A stretch of DNA of 63,767 nt, taken from IMG/VR virus record IMGVR_UViG_3300010354_000086, positions 1-63,767 of that record; one strand, given 5' to 3'. Shown here in pieces: positions 1 through 10,500 of this stretch. The position numbers and the translations under genes were made by a program. This DNA comes from a virus. The notes beneath the pieces were generated by a model. The model worked only from the letters and a program-made list of their open reading frames with translations, searched no databases and was not told where the DNA came from. Every line of letters starts with the position of its first letter. Position 1 is the first letter of the stretch.

Positions 1-718
1 AACAGTTGAAGCGAAAACTCGTAAGTTAAGCGCTCGCTGGACATTTGAGGCTGCACAAGATGCACAAGCCCAACAAGGCATTGACATCGAAGCAGAAATT
101 ATGGCTGCTCTAGCACAAGAAATCACAACTGAAATTGATCAAGAAATCTTAACAAGTCTTCGCACACTAGCAGGTAGTGCTGTTGAGACATATGATCAAG
201 CTTCTGTAAGTGGTACAGCTACATTCGTTGGTGATGAACATGCTGCTTTAGCTGTTCAAATCAATCGTGTTGCTAACTTGATTGCTCAGCGTACACGTCG
301 TGGCGCAGGTAACTACTGCGTAGTTAGCCCATTAGCATTGACAATTCTTCAAAGTGCTACAACTTCTGCATTCGCAAGAACTACAGAAGGCACATTTGAA
401 GCACCTACAAACACCAAGTTTGTTGGTACATTGAATAGCGCAATGCGTGTATATGTTGATACATATGCTCAAGATAGCACAGGTGTTCTAATTGGTTATA
501 AGGGTTCAAGTGAAGCAGATGCTCCTGCATTCTATTGCCCATATATTCCTTTAATGAGCAGTGGTGTTGTTCTTGATCCAGCAACATTTGAACCAGTAGT
601 TAGCTTCATGACTCGTTATGGTTATGTTGAGCTAACAAACACAGCATCATCTCTTGGTAATGCTGCTGACTATCTTGGTCTTGTTGCTATCACTAACGGA
701 AACGTTAAGTTTAGCTAA
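1..718 (+). CDS. gp23: Major capsid protein gp23, C-terminal part (5' end outside window)
   Basis: The frame is open from base 2 and ends at a TAA at 716-718. The first residues seen (TVEAKTRKLSARWTFEAAQD) match the conserved VEAKTRKL region of T4 gp23, the HK97-fold subunit that forms the hexamers of the head and is trimmed by the prohead protease during maturation. About 238 residues are visible, roughly the C-terminal half of a typical gp23. The N-terminus and the maturation cleavage site lie upstream of the window. A strong terminator follows directly. An internal ATG at 101 is only a Met codon within this frame. Identification is confident. Confidence 0.95.
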   Translation, partial: TVEAKTRKLSARWTFEAAQDAQAQQGIDIEAEIMAALAQEITTEIDQEILTSLRTLAGSAVETYDQASVSGTATFVGDEHAALAVQINRVANLIAQRTRRGAGNYCVVSPLALTILQSATTSAFARTTEGTFEAPTNTKFVGTLNSAMRVYVDTYAQDSTGVLIGYKGSSEADAPAFYCPYIPLMSSGVVLDPATFEPVVSFMTRYGYVELTNTASSLGNAADYLGLVAITNGNVKFS

Positions 719-743
719 ACCAACCTTAAGGGATGGGAAGGTT

Positions 744-769
744 AAAGCCCTGCATTGCAGGGCTTTTTT
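744..769 (+). terminator. Intrinsic terminator after gp23
   Basis: A perfect 10-bp stem (AAAGCCCTGC / GCAGGGCTTT) with a 3-base loop is followed by a T run ending at 769. It lies 25 bases after the gp23 stop codon and should end the capsid transcript. Confidence 0.93.
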
Positions 770-1063
770 ATGAGTTATAATATGGATAACAATGAATTCA
801 TAATTCAATTTAGACAAGACTGGGACCGTGTTGAAAGAAATATTAGAAAAAAGTTTTCAACGATTCCTGAATTTAAAAAAGATGTATCAACTCTTTGTAA
901 TAATATAAGCAAGTTAATGAGTAAGGCTAGCCAAGCAGAGGTTATGTATAGGCAAACTAAAAAACAAAAGTATCTAGATGAAATAGACCAGTATGTTAAA
1001 GATTCAAACAGCTACATTTTGAGATTCACTAAAATCTGGATGTTTTCAATATTGAGTCGGTGA
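770..1063 (+). CDS. Small hypothetical protein (97 aa) starting at the end of the gp23 terminator
   Basis: Not recognised. The ATG at 770 is the first base after the terminator T-tract and reads MSYNMDNNEFIIQF; a second in-frame ATG lies at 782. There is no Shine-Dalgarno sequence, and a TATAAT-like stretch (776-781) sits directly before the second ATG. An upstream TTG at 755 lies inside the hairpin and is unlikely to be the start. The product is charged and probably helical (RQDWDRVERNIRKKF; residues 30-80 rich in Lys, Gln and Asp) with an aromatic C-terminus. No membrane segment or motif is evident. Expression may depend on read-through of the terminator. Confidence 0.55.
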   Translation: MSYNMDNNEFIIQFRQDWDRVERNIRKKFSTIPEFKKDVSTLCNNISKLMSKASQAEVMYRQTKKQKYLDEIDQYVKDSNSYILRFTKIWMFSILSR

Positions 1064-1069
1064 TAAATA
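1062..1069 (+). promoter_or_regulatory. T4-type late promoter box GATAAATA
   Basis: GATAAATA matches the T4 gp55-dependent late consensus TATAAATA at 7 of 8 positions. It overlaps the stop codon of the gene ending at 1063 and lies 79 bases before the ATG at 1149. The leader contains a small inverted repeat (TAGAC/GTCTA) and AAGGAG. It probably drives the structural genes up to 14377. Confidence 0.7.
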
Positions 1070-1148
1070 CTTTGTCTAAGTTTAGTCGTAAGACTTTATG
1101 CTGTAACCCGCAGCGTAGACCTAGAACGTCTAATTAAGGAGAAAACAA

Positions 1149-1532
1149 ATGGGTCGTCCAGTAAGAAAAGATGTCGCTGGTACTGAGGTATTCGGCGATT
1201 ATGCAACAACAGCAACCGGTATTAAAGTAACTGCATACATTCCAACCGCAGATGGTGGATCAAGTGCAGTTGCAGGATATATTGTCAAGCAAGTAGGATC
1301 TCGTAGATACAAAGTAACTACAGCTCAAGGAACAGGTAAATGTGGACTTGTAGCATCAGCACCAGCAGCTGGTGAAATGGTTATGTTAGGTTACACTAAT
1401 CCAGGTGCTGACATTTCTGTAGCGATTAGAAAATTACACAAGAGAACAGCTATTGATTTTAGTGGTAATCGTTATACATGGATTTTAGTAAACGATTCTT
1501 CAGAAGATTATATCCAATTAACAGCAATTTAA
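1149..1532 (+). CDS. Small virion-type structural protein (127 aa)
   Basis: Starts MGRPVRKDVAGTEVFGDY with a clear AAGGAG Shine-Dalgarno 7 bases upstream. The protein is soluble, Gly/Ala/Thr-rich and predicted beta-rich (IKVTAYIPTADGG, SRRYKVTTAQG, RYTWILVNDSS), as expected for a virion accessory protein. It has no catalytic motif or membrane segment. It heads a cotranscribed block, one base before the next gene, and lies between the capsid gene and the fibre genes, so a head or tail decoration role is inferred from position only. I cannot name a family. Confidence 0.6.
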   Translation: MGRPVRKDVAGTEVFGDYATTATGIKVTAYIPTADGGSSAVAGYIVKQVGSRRYKVTTAQGTGKCGLVASAPAAGEMVMLGYTNPGADISVAIRKLHKRTAIDFSGNRYTWILVNDSSEDYIQLTAI

Positions 1533-1533
1533 T

Positions 1534-2517
1534 ATGGAAAAATTCTTAGTTGTTAATAATGGTAATTATACCATACAGGTACAACCTGGCGGATCTATTA
1601 CCTTAGATGCAGATGGTACTGGCGAAATTTTCGTTAACGGTGATTTAACTGTATCCGGTAGCACAACTACCTTAACAACTACTGAACTTACTGTCACCGA
1701 CAAGTTAATTGTTCTGAACAAAGATGAACCGAGTGTAACTGGTATTGGATCTAGTGGACCTGGAAGAATCTCTGGGCTAGAAATTTATAGAGGACCTACA
1801 GCAGGATATCCTGCTGCTAGATTAGTTTTTAATGAGACAATTTCATGGAATGATGTTTCAACATCTTCAACTAAGTTTGGATCATTTGAATTAGTTGATC
1901 TTGACGGTAACCATTTACCATTAAAACTATCAAACATTGTTGGTCATGCCGATCGTGATATTGTATTTGATCTACAAGGTACTGACAGCATAGTTAGAGT
2001 CGATGTTGATAACTATTCTACTAGAATTACTCAAGCTTTATCGAGAAGTGTAGATCCTGATTCAATTCTAGCATCAGTTAAGTATGTACAAGATACTGTA
2101 GCTGGAGAATTGTTCTTAGATGATACTAGAATTACCATTGATGATGATAGTTTAAATCCAGGTCGAGTTAGAATTATTGTCGACGATCATGATATGGTAC
2201 AGGTAACATATGGACCAAGTCCATTAGTTACATTTTTTGAAGAACCGAATCAGTTAAATTTTACTCATAACTTAATCGTAAATGAAAATAACTCTACTCC
2301 ATTAGTTATTACCAGTAACTTTAATGAAGTAAAAATAAATTCTATACTTGATTTACAAGAACAAGCGTCTACTCCAACGAACGAAGTTGGATACACAAAA
2401 CTTTATGCCGCAGCAGTAGGATCAGGAGGAACAGGTTTACATTTTGTTAATGAAAATAACGGTACTGACGAACTAATTAGTAAAACTAAAGCACTGGTAT
2501 TTTCAATAATACTTTAA
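1534..2517 (+). CDS. Tail fibre-like structural protein (327 aa)
   Basis: Begins with a beta-repeat module (GGSITLDADGTGEIFVNGDL, then TVSGSTTTLTTTELTVTDKLIVLN) that recurs near the C-terminus of the 2265-residue fibre (LLVNGSTTTVNSTVVTIDDP), marking both as members of one fibre family. The rest is beta-rich with no enzyme motif. It lacks a good Shine-Dalgarno and starts one base after the preceding stop, so translational coupling is likely. The role is probably a fibre or fibre adaptor; which fibre cannot be told. Confidence 0.65.
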   Translation: MEKFLVVNNGNYTIQVQPGGSITLDADGTGEIFVNGDLTVSGSTTTLTTTELTVTDKLIVLNKDEPSVTGIGSSGPGRISGLEIYRGPTAGYPAARLVFNETISWNDVSTSSTKFGSFELVDLDGNHLPLKLSNIVGHADRDIVFDLQGTDSIVRVDVDNYSTRITQALSRSVDPDSILASVKYVQDTVAGELFLDDTRITIDDDSLNPGRVRIIVDDHDMVQVTYGPSPLVTFFEEPNQLNFTHNLIVNENNSTPLVITSNFNEVKINSILDLQEQASTPTNEVGYTKLYAAAVGSGGTGLHFVNENNGTDELISKTKALVFSIIL

Positions 2518-2526
2518 GGAAAAACA

Positions 2527-2865
2527 ATGGCAGTTAGAAGCGTAACAATTGGAACAACATATACTCAGCTAACTCCCACCTTCACACAACCTACTGCCGT
2601 TACGCTGATGATTTTTTGTAATCTAGAAACACCAGATCCACTTGATGCAGATTACGGGTTACAATATGTTAGTATTAGAGTAGGTCCTGAAGGTGTAGCA
2701 GACGGTAGCGATACTTATACAATTTTAAATCAAGTACCTCTTGATGCAGGTGACACACTAACTTTGCAACAAGAAAGATTTATTTTAGACGCCGGTGATG
2801 CTATCTATGCATCAACTACTAGTCCTGCAAATTTAGCTGCTACCGTTAGTTATGTGAGTATTTAA
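2527..2865 (+). CDS. Small virion-type protein (112 aa)
   Basis: Preceded by AAGGA and starting MAVRSVTIGTTYTQLTP. It has a compact beta-sandwich-like pattern: VTLMIFCNLETPDPLDADYG, YVSIRVGPEG, LDAGDTLTLQQERFILDAGD, TVSYVSI. The phrase with DAGDTLTL, ERFILDAGD and a final SYVSI is typical of small neck or decoration proteins in T4-like phages of aquatic bacteria, recognised by eye and not searched. It sits 2 bases before the giant fibre gene in the same unit. The exact role is unknown. Confidence 0.6.
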   Translation: MAVRSVTIGTTYTQLTPTFTQPTAVTLMIFCNLETPDPLDADYGLQYVSIRVGPEGVADGSDTYTILNQVPLDAGDTLTLQQERFILDAGDAIYASTTSPANLAATVSYVSI

Positions 2866-2867
2866 AT

Positions 2868-5800
2868 ATGGAATTTCTTAGAAGATCGAGCCTGGTCCAT
2901 AATAAAAACTTTAATGATGATAGTATTATTGTTAAAGCAAATGGTGAGGTAGAATTTAATCCTCGAAATGGTATTGTCCGAATTAACGGAGATCTTATTG
3001 CGTCAGGCGATGTTGCAGGTCCTACAGTTACTAATGTTTTGTATGTAACTCAAGACGGTGACGATAACAATACAGGAAATGGTGAAAGCTCTAGTCAAGC
3101 TAAGAGAACTTTAAAAGCAGCTCTTGCTATAGCGCAACAAGGAACAACAATCTATGTTCGTAGTGGAGAATACTACGAAGATAACCCTTTAGTTGTTCCA
3201 CCTAATGTTTCTATTATTGGAGACAATTTAAGAACTACAGTAATTAGACCATTAAACGGTCCTGTACAAAAGAATATTATATTTGTATCTCGACAAGATA
3301 ATATTGTAACTATAACAACAAGTACCGCACATGGATATGTTGAAAATGACCGTGTACGAATTCGTTGCTCAAATACTAGCTTCGATACTGAGATAGGTAA
3401 CATTATTTCAGTAACATCAACTACATTTACCTATCGACAACTTGGGGCAAATGTATCAACTACTGCTGCTACCGGGTATGCATGGAAAGGTGTAGATTTA
3501 TTTCATGTAAACAGTGCTTGCTATCTAAATGGCATGGTATTTAAAGGACTACGAGCTCCGGGGTATTGTGTTAATATAGATTTTAATGCTATCGTAGACA
3601 CATCTCCTTATGTTCAAAACTGTTCAAATATTAATGGTCCTTGGATGCGAAATGGAACCGAATGGATTCCATTTCAAACAGAACAACCTGATATTAACGG
3701 AAATATGGTTACAGGGCCACGACCATTATTAGACAGTGAAATTCAATTAGGTCAGACCAGTGTTTATGGTATAGATACTGAAGGTGCAGGAGGCGGCATG
3801 TTAATTGATGGGGACCGATACCATCCCCAAAGTCCTATTAAATCTATGGTAGGAGATGCATTCACTCAAGTTGCTCAAGGTGGCATTGGATTCCATATTA
3901 GTAACTTTGGATATATGCAGTTAGTATCATGCTTTGCTGTATTTTGTGACAAGGCCTTTTATACAACCAATGGTGGATATTTAAGCATTTCGAACTCAGT
4001 TGCTGATTTTGGAAACTATGCTTTTGTTGCAGATGGTTATTACCCCATTCCTTATGCTACTGGTGAAATTACACAAAATTACTATTCATCCTGCGGCAGC
4101 GTTACAGTTATCACCGAAGGCACAGGCTATACTTCAGCCCCAACAGCTATAATTGATCCACCGACTACTGTTGGCGGAGTTCAGGCTACTGCTACAGTTT
4201 CTATAGATCCAATCTTACAAAAAGTTAATGCAATCTCGATTGACAACCCAGGAAGCGGTTATACTAGTGAACCTACAATTACAATTAGTGGCGGTGGAGC
4301 AAGTTTAGATGCAACTGCTCAAGTTAACCTCGCAAAGAATCTAACAGTACAGGTTAATAACTTACCTGGTAAACCTCAAGTTGGTAGTGTAGTATTTTTT
4401 ACTGGGGATACTACTGCATATCTAGTCACTGATACTAGTGCTTCATCGTTTACTTTACAATATGACGAACAAAAATGTCGTAGAGATGTTGGATACATAC
4501 TTGAAGCAGTGCTATCAGATATGGTATTTGGTACTAATTTACGAACACTGCAAGCAGGGCAAAGTTATTTAAGATCGTACTCTAATAAAGTTATTAGCCA
4601 GCAAAAGACACAAACTATAGCTGGTATTGAAAAAGCTCGTGATGAAGCTTTAGCTTTAACCAGCAATCCTACAGCTCAAACTTCTATAACAAACTTGTTT
4701 CAAGAAATTGTTGATATTATTGATATTGGAATTAGCGAATACGGTCCAGTATCATATTCAAATCCAGCAGGAGTATCTTCGGGTATTATTAATGCTAGAG
4801 AAATTTTAATAGCAAATACTGAATTTATCAAAGATGAAATCGAAGCTTGGATCACTGAGAACTATCCTGCATTAACTTACAACAGTACAAAGTGTCGAAG
4901 AGACATTGGGTTAATAATAGATGCACTAGGACATGACTTAACTTATGGTGGAAATTTAGCTATAAATGTTGTAGCAAATTCCTACCTTGAAGGCAGTGTT
5001 ATTAAAGGTGAAATTCAGGAAACTTTAGAAGCTTATGTACATTGGAAAAACATTGTAAGCAGTATTGTTCAAAATATTTTAATTACAAAATCTGCAACAA
5101 ATACTAATTCTCAAAACACTAGTCTTAGTGCAGGGTCTGCATCAGCTGGATCTATTTTAGAAAATTTACTACAAATTGTAATAGATGTTCTTGACTATGG
5201 AACTGGATTTGTACCAACACCAGATACAGATCCTAGTTTTTCTTTAGGCGACTCGTCTCTTAATACTGAAAGATTAATAATTTTAGCTTCTACATCTGCC
5301 ATACAAGATAATGTTATAAACTATTTAAATGATAGTGCTATACCAGGTGGGTCAGCTACAATCACAGTATTCCCAGCTATTACTTCAGTGTCAAAAGACT
5401 CTGAAGCATTTTTCCATAATGTATCTACAGTATCAACTGGAGCTACAATTTTTGAATATGTAGGTGCAGGTGTAACATATAATGCATTACCATTCTTCGG
5501 TGGTGAACCTGACCCAACTAAAGAAACTTATGAAGTTAATAACGGTAAAGTATTTTTTGTAACTACTGACCAAATAGGTAACAGCAGAATTGGTTCATTT
5601 TTTAATGTAAATGCTCTAACTGGTGAGGTTACTATTAACGCTGAAAACTTAAACCTTAGCGGTTTAGCAACTATTGGTCCATTTAAACGAAGTGGTATTC
5701 CGGTTGGAGTAGCTTTAAAAGAAGTTAGTAATAATGCAGGACTAATTTCCAGTATTGGAACTCAAGATATATACACAGTTCCAACACAGTATGCGGTTAG

Positions 5801-7580
5801 TAATTATGTAGAAAATAGATACCTTAATAAAATCACAGGAGGTACAGTTCAAGGACCAATTACTGCTCAGCAAGGCATAACTGGAGACTTAACTGGATCT
5901 TTATTTAAAGACGATAGTTCAACAATTGTTGATGCTGTTACAGGAAATATTTTTGGTAATAATTTAGATCTTACCGGCACAGCACAAATTGATAGTGATA
6001 CAACTATCGACGGGAATTTAGAAGTAAATGGAGATAGTATTTTTGGAAACTTTAATACTACATTTACTATTAATGGTTCATTTGTAGCAAATCTTGCAGA
6101 TAATCTTCCTGCAGTCTCTGGAAATACACCTGCCGCCTTAGAATTTAAAGAAAACTCAAATGGCTATTTAAAAATTGAAACAACTAATAGCTACGAAAAA
6201 ATTACTTTTGGATCTCTACCGTATACTGAGTTTTTGAACACTGCTGATTCAACATTGAGTAGCAATGGAGCAGTTAAATTCTTAGGTGGAGTAGGAATAG
6301 CTAAAAATCTAAATGTCGGAGCAGACTTTAGTGCTAGTGATAATGTAACTTTAGGTACTTTAACATCTGACCAGATTACTATTACAGGAACTATAAATTT
6401 AAATGTGCCTGACAATTCATCTACTGCTTTCAATGTAGTACAAGGATTAGATAACTATATCACTACTGATACAACAAACGGTTCTGAGAAGATTGAGCTA
6501 GGAGATATCACGCTTTCAGGATTTAAGGTTATAGTAAGAGGTCTAACTAACGCTACTGATAAAGACACTGGTGCATTAGTTGTTGAAGATGGTGGTCTTG
6601 CTGTAGAATTAGATACATATATTGGTCAAAACTTAACCGTTGTTGGTACAGCACAGATTCTAGATAGTATAACTGTCGATGGATATATTAATGGAACACT
6701 AAAAGGAGATGTAGTTGCTGATGATTCAACAGTGTTAGTAGAATCATCAACCGGTGATTTTATTGGACGCAATTTAACTCTTAGCGGAAATCAAATAATT
6801 CAAGGAACTAGTCTATCTACTTCTAGTGGAGCCTTTAATCTTTTAAATTCTAATGCTACTACGGTAAACTTTGCAGGTGCAGCTACTACACTAGAAATTG
6901 GTGCAGCTACTGGTACAACTAATATTAATAACAATTTAGATGTAGATGGGGACCTTAATGTTGATGGGAACGATTTAACAACTAGTGTATCAACATTTAA
7001 TTTAGTTAACACTAATGCTACTACTGTAAACTTTGGTGGTGCAGCTACAGATCTACAAATTGGCTCAGCTACTGGCACAACTAATATTAATAATAACTTA
7101 GATGTAGACGGTAATATATCAACCGATGGAACTAGCTTTTCTACCAGCCAGACTAGTTTCGATCTATTAGCTAATAGTGTTACTAGTTTAAACTTTGGCA
7201 CTAGTACAAATTTTATTACAATTGGAGCAACTACAGGTTCAACTACTGTTAGAAACTTAGTTATTGGTGTTGGTGGATTTGAAGGAGACCTGACTGGATC
7301 AGTATTTACTGATAACTCAACTCAAGTTATTAACGGTCAGACAGGAGATATATACGGTAACAATCTTACTTTATTAAATGATTTGTTAGTAACGCATGGT
7401 GGAACAGGAGTAGGAACATTTACACAGAATGGTATTCTTTACGGAAATAGTACAAATGCTTTACAGGTTACTTCTGCTAGTAATCCTGGTAGTAATGCAA
7501 CGTCAAGTTATGGAATTTTAACAACTGACGGAAGTAATGTCCCAACATGGACTGATGTGATCGACGGAGGCTCGTATTAA
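2868..7580 (+). CDS. Giant tail fibre with pectin-lyase-like beta-helix domain (1570 aa)
   Basis: Residues about 60-400 carry a DUF1565/right-handed beta-helix signature (QDGDDNNTGNGESS, TIYVRSGEYYEDNPLVVPPN, VSIIGDNLRTTVIRP), the fold of many phage polysaccharide-binding or -degrading spikes. Two related segments follow, both beginning KCRRD (near residues 540 and 675). A module ending WEY/FEY-VGAGVTYNALP is shared with the next gene. Residues about 1310-1460 hold three copies of a repeat (TFNLxNTNATTVNFxGAAT...IG.ATGTTNINNNL). No enzyme catalytic residues can be assigned by eye. The stop overlaps the next start (TAATG), so the two giants are coupled. Confidence 0.8.
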   Translation: MEFLRRSSLVHNKNFNDDSIIVKANGEVEFNPRNGIVRINGDLIASGDVAGPTVTNVLYVTQDGDDNNTGNGESSSQAKRTLKAALAIAQQGTTIYVRSGEYYEDNPLVVPPNVSIIGDNLRTTVIRPLNGPVQKNIIFVSRQDNIVTITTSTAHGYVENDRVRIRCSNTSFDTEIGNIISVTSTTFTYRQLGANVSTTAATGYAWKGVDLFHVNSACYLNGMVFKGLRAPGYCVNIDFNAIVDTSPYVQNCSNINGPWMRNGTEWIPFQTEQPDINGNMVTGPRPLLDSEIQLGQTSVYGIDTEGAGGGMLIDGDRYHPQSPIKSMVGDAFTQVAQGGIGFHISNFGYMQLVSCFAVFCDKAFYTTNGGYLSISNSVADFGNYAFVADGYYPIPYATGEITQNYYSSCGSVTVITEGTGYTSAPTAIIDPPTTVGGVQATATVSIDPILQKVNAISIDNPGSGYTSEPTITISGGGASLDATAQVNLAKNLTVQVNNLPGKPQVGSVVFFTGDTTAYLVTDTSASSFTLQYDEQKCRRDVGYILEAVLSDMVFGTNLRTLQAGQSYLRSYSNKVISQQKTQTIAGIEKARDEALALTSNPTAQTSITNLFQEIVDIIDIGISEYGPVSYSNPAGVSSGIINAREILIANTEFIKDEIEAWITENYPALTYNSTKCRRDIGLIIDALGHDLTYGGNLAINVVANSYLEGSVIKGEIQETLEAYVHWKNIVSSIVQNILITKSATNTNSQNTSLSAGSASAGSILENLLQIVIDVLDYGTGFVPTPDTDPSFSLGDSSLNTERLIILASTSAIQDNVINYLNDSAIPGGSATITVFPAITSVSKDSEAFFHNVSTVSTGATIFEYVGAGVTYNALPFFGGEPDPTKETYEVNNGKVFFVTTDQIGNSRIGSFFNVNALTGEVTINAENLNLSGLATIGPFKRSGIPVGVALKEVSNNAGLISSIGTQDIYTVPTQYAVSNYVENRYLNKITGGTVQGPITAQQGITGDLTGSLFKDDSSTIVDAVTGNIFGNNLDLTGTAQIDSDTTIDGNLEVNGDSIFGNFNTTFTINGSFVANLADNLPAVSGNTPAALEFKENSNGYLKIETTNSYEKITFGSLPYTEFLNTADSTLSSNGAVKFLGGVGIAKNLNVGADFSASDNVTLGTLTSDQITITGTINLNVPDNSSTAFNVVQGLDNYITTDTTNGSEKIELGDITLSGFKVIVRGLTNATDKDTGALVVEDGGLAVELDTYIGQNLTVVGTAQILDSITVDGYINGTLKGDVVADDSTVLVESSTGDFIGRNLTLSGNQIIQGTSLSTSSGAFNLLNSNATTVNFAGAATTLEIGAATGTTNINNNLDVDGDLNVDGNDLTTSVSTFNLVNTNATTVNFGGAATDLQIGSATGTTNINNNLDVDGNISTDGTSFSTSQTSFDLLANSVTSLNFGTSTNFITIGATTGSTTVRNLVIGVGGFEGDLTGSVFTDNSTQVINGQTGDIYGNNLTLLNDLLVTHGGTGVGTFTQNGILYGNSTNALQVTSASNPGSNATSSYGILTTDGSNVPTWTDVIDGGSY
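6787..7260 (+). repeat. Three tandem copies of the fibre repeat module (about 150 bp units)
   Basis: Three successive in-frame copies encode a unit with core FNLxNxNATTVNFxGAATxLxIG followed by ATGTTNINNNLDVDG; the third copy is degenerate. The same unit recurs about ten times in the gene at 15061-18642 and once near 13600-13790, so these stretches share DNA-level similarity as well. Confidence 0.85.
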
Positions 7581-10500
7581 TGGCAACAAGAATTAAGCAT
7601 AAGAGAAGTTCTATTTCGGGGTCAATCCCTACGACTGGCGATCTTGAAGCAGGCGAAATAGCTCTTAATACCGCCGACGGTAAAGTTTTTTTAAAGCGTG
7701 ACGACAATGAAATTGTAGATGTTACACGACAGATTTTTGATAAAGATACAAGAATCGAAATCACTGACACAAGTGATGGTGTAATTACAGTTGTTGTAGA
7801 TACCGAAGAAAAGATCAGAGTAAGTGATACTTCTATTAATCTAAAAGAAGAAGTAGTAGTCGAAGATGCTAACGGAATCGAGTTTAAAGAACTTAGTGCC
7901 AACGGGGCTAGCGGTATAACACTTAAGGCTCCAAATAGTCTATCATCTTCTTACACTATGCGATTGCCAATCGCCTCAGGTACTGCTAATCAGATTTTAT
8001 CAACTGACGGATCAGGTCAATTAACTTTTATTGATTCGGATATCTATGGCGGAAATAGAATATATGTGTCTGAAACTAAAGGTGACGATAACAACGACGG
8101 AGTTAGTGCTCCTGTACAATCTATAAAGAAAGCTCTACAACTTGCTTCTGCTCTTGTTTATACAAGTGGAGGATCAGTAAATGGTACTAGAGTAGCTGTT
8201 ATGGTTGCAGCAGGTGATTATGTGGTTGATAATCCAGTTATCATTCCTGATAATGTCAGTGTTATCGGTGACGGATTAAGAACTACATTGCTAAGACCCT
8301 TAAATCCCGGACTTGATATGTTTCGAGTTCGAGGTGGTTGTTATTTTACTGAATTTACTTTCAGAGATGCTGTTGATACTAGCTTTGTTCCTACTTTTAC
8401 ATTTGACTACTCATTTAGCTTTGATAATCCGTTAGATTCTAACTGCGATCGTACTGGATATACCTACTTACCGAGTACTAAACCAGTAATTACACTGTCG
8501 CCATACATACAGAATTGTTCATTAATTAGTTTCTTAGGCGGCAATGGAGTAAAGATTGACGGTAATCTTGTACTAACTCCAAACGTATCACCTGGTAATC
8601 CACAAGAACAAGAAAGACCAGCTGTTGGCGATGTGCCCGAGCAAGGCAAGTCGATGGTTGCTAATGCATTTACCATGGTCAGCTTCGGTGGAACAGGTTG
8701 GCGTGTAATTAATGATGCCTACAGCCAATTAGTATCTTGTTTTCAGATTTTCATGCTCAACGGAGTTTATACCCAAAGTGGTGGTTATGTATCTATAACT
8801 AATTCTGCAACTAACTTTGGTATATACGCTCTACGCAGTTCTGGTTATAGCCCTAATTCTTTTGTTTTTGATCGAGCTACGATTGTTAGCACTGGTTCTA
8901 GTGGCGGCCAACAGACTTTGGAAATCATCGGACTAGTCCGAGACGAACCAGTTGAAGAATTTATCTTACGATTCTATGACGGATCTACTTTAGCAGATAT
9001 AACAAATACATTTAAACCAGCAGCGACCGAATTAACTTTTAATGCTGCAACAGACTTAAACACCACAACAAATATATTTTCTATTACATCTCACGGGTTT
9101 ACAAATGGACAAGCTGTGATTTATGATAGCAATGGAAATACTCCATTGGGTGGCCTTGACGACGAACAAACTTATTATATTGATTATATTAATAGTAACG
9201 AATTTAGATTATTGTTTGACGATAGTTTAAATACTGCCGTTGATATAACTAGTCTAAGCACAGGAACTCATAAGTTTATTATAGATCGACAAGAATTCTT
9301 TGTTGACGAGGTTGTTTCTAGACATAGCACATATCAAGAATTAACTCTGGCTTCTGGAACTTATAATTTTAATATTGGACAGATTATAGCTGGTACTACT
9401 GGAGGTAATCCTAACAGTGCTTATGTCTACAGCTGGAACCAATCTACTAGAAAACTCGTTGTTAGTGTAAACTTAGTTACAATTGGTGCAAGTGAGATAC
9501 GAAATACTTTCGATGCTAGTAGTGTGATTACTGCCGATCATAGTTCTCCTACTCCGGTGACAAATATTAATGTTGATTCAGTTGCTACTGTTACTGGTTA
9601 TAATAGTGCAAATTTTAAGATTTTAAGTACTACCGAAGGGGGACTCTTAACAAATCTAGTAAACTTACCAAAAAATAAAGTTTATTTTCATAGACCTAGT
9701 ATTGTAAACAGTTCAGCTCATACTTGGGAATATGCAGGATCTGGTATTGACTATAATGCATTACCTCAAAACGGTGGTAATACCGTGGCTCGATTTGAAC
9801 AATATGCAGAACTGCCTGGTCGAGTTTACACTTCTGGAACTAATGAGCTAGGAGACTTTAAGGTTGGTAGTTTTATTACTGCATATAACAGAACTGGTAA
9901 TATTACATTTAGAAATAAAGTCAGTGTTGACCAACTTGATGCTCTAAGAATCAGCTTATCTGATGTTGAAATTACAGCATTGTCAACAGATGTTGACCTT
10001 GGTGACAATGAGCCAGGTGGAGCAACAAACAGTAGATTAAGCACACAAGCAGCAGTTCGCGGGTTTTTAAATAACCGTCTTGGTAATTTTATTGACAAGT
10101 CGGTAGCAACTAGTGCTGTTCCAGGAGCAATTGTTCAACTAAATGCTAACGGTCAAATTAACGATGATCTAATTCCAGCCACTAGAGCTTTCCAGTCAAG
10201 TTTACTAAGCGGGTATAAATCAAGACTTAACATAGTTGAACAAATTCCAGCGGTAGACAGCTCCGCAGGTGATATTGCTACAGAAGAGTTTGAGCAAATA
10301 GAATTAACATTATCGGATCCTGTAACTGTAACAGATGGAATGACTATTAGTCAAACTAGCTCTGGTATTTCAGGAATTATTAGAGGTGATCAATCTAACT
10401 CTTCAACCATTGTTGTAGCATCTACCGGCAGATACTTTAAGAAAAGCCTTATAGACAGTGTGTCTCGAAACGGGTCAAACCTAGCTACAATTACCTTTAC

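Noticed and set aside
755-769. TTG start extending the small gene to 755
   Set aside because: The codons fall inside the terminator stem; the ATG at 770 or 782 is more plausible.
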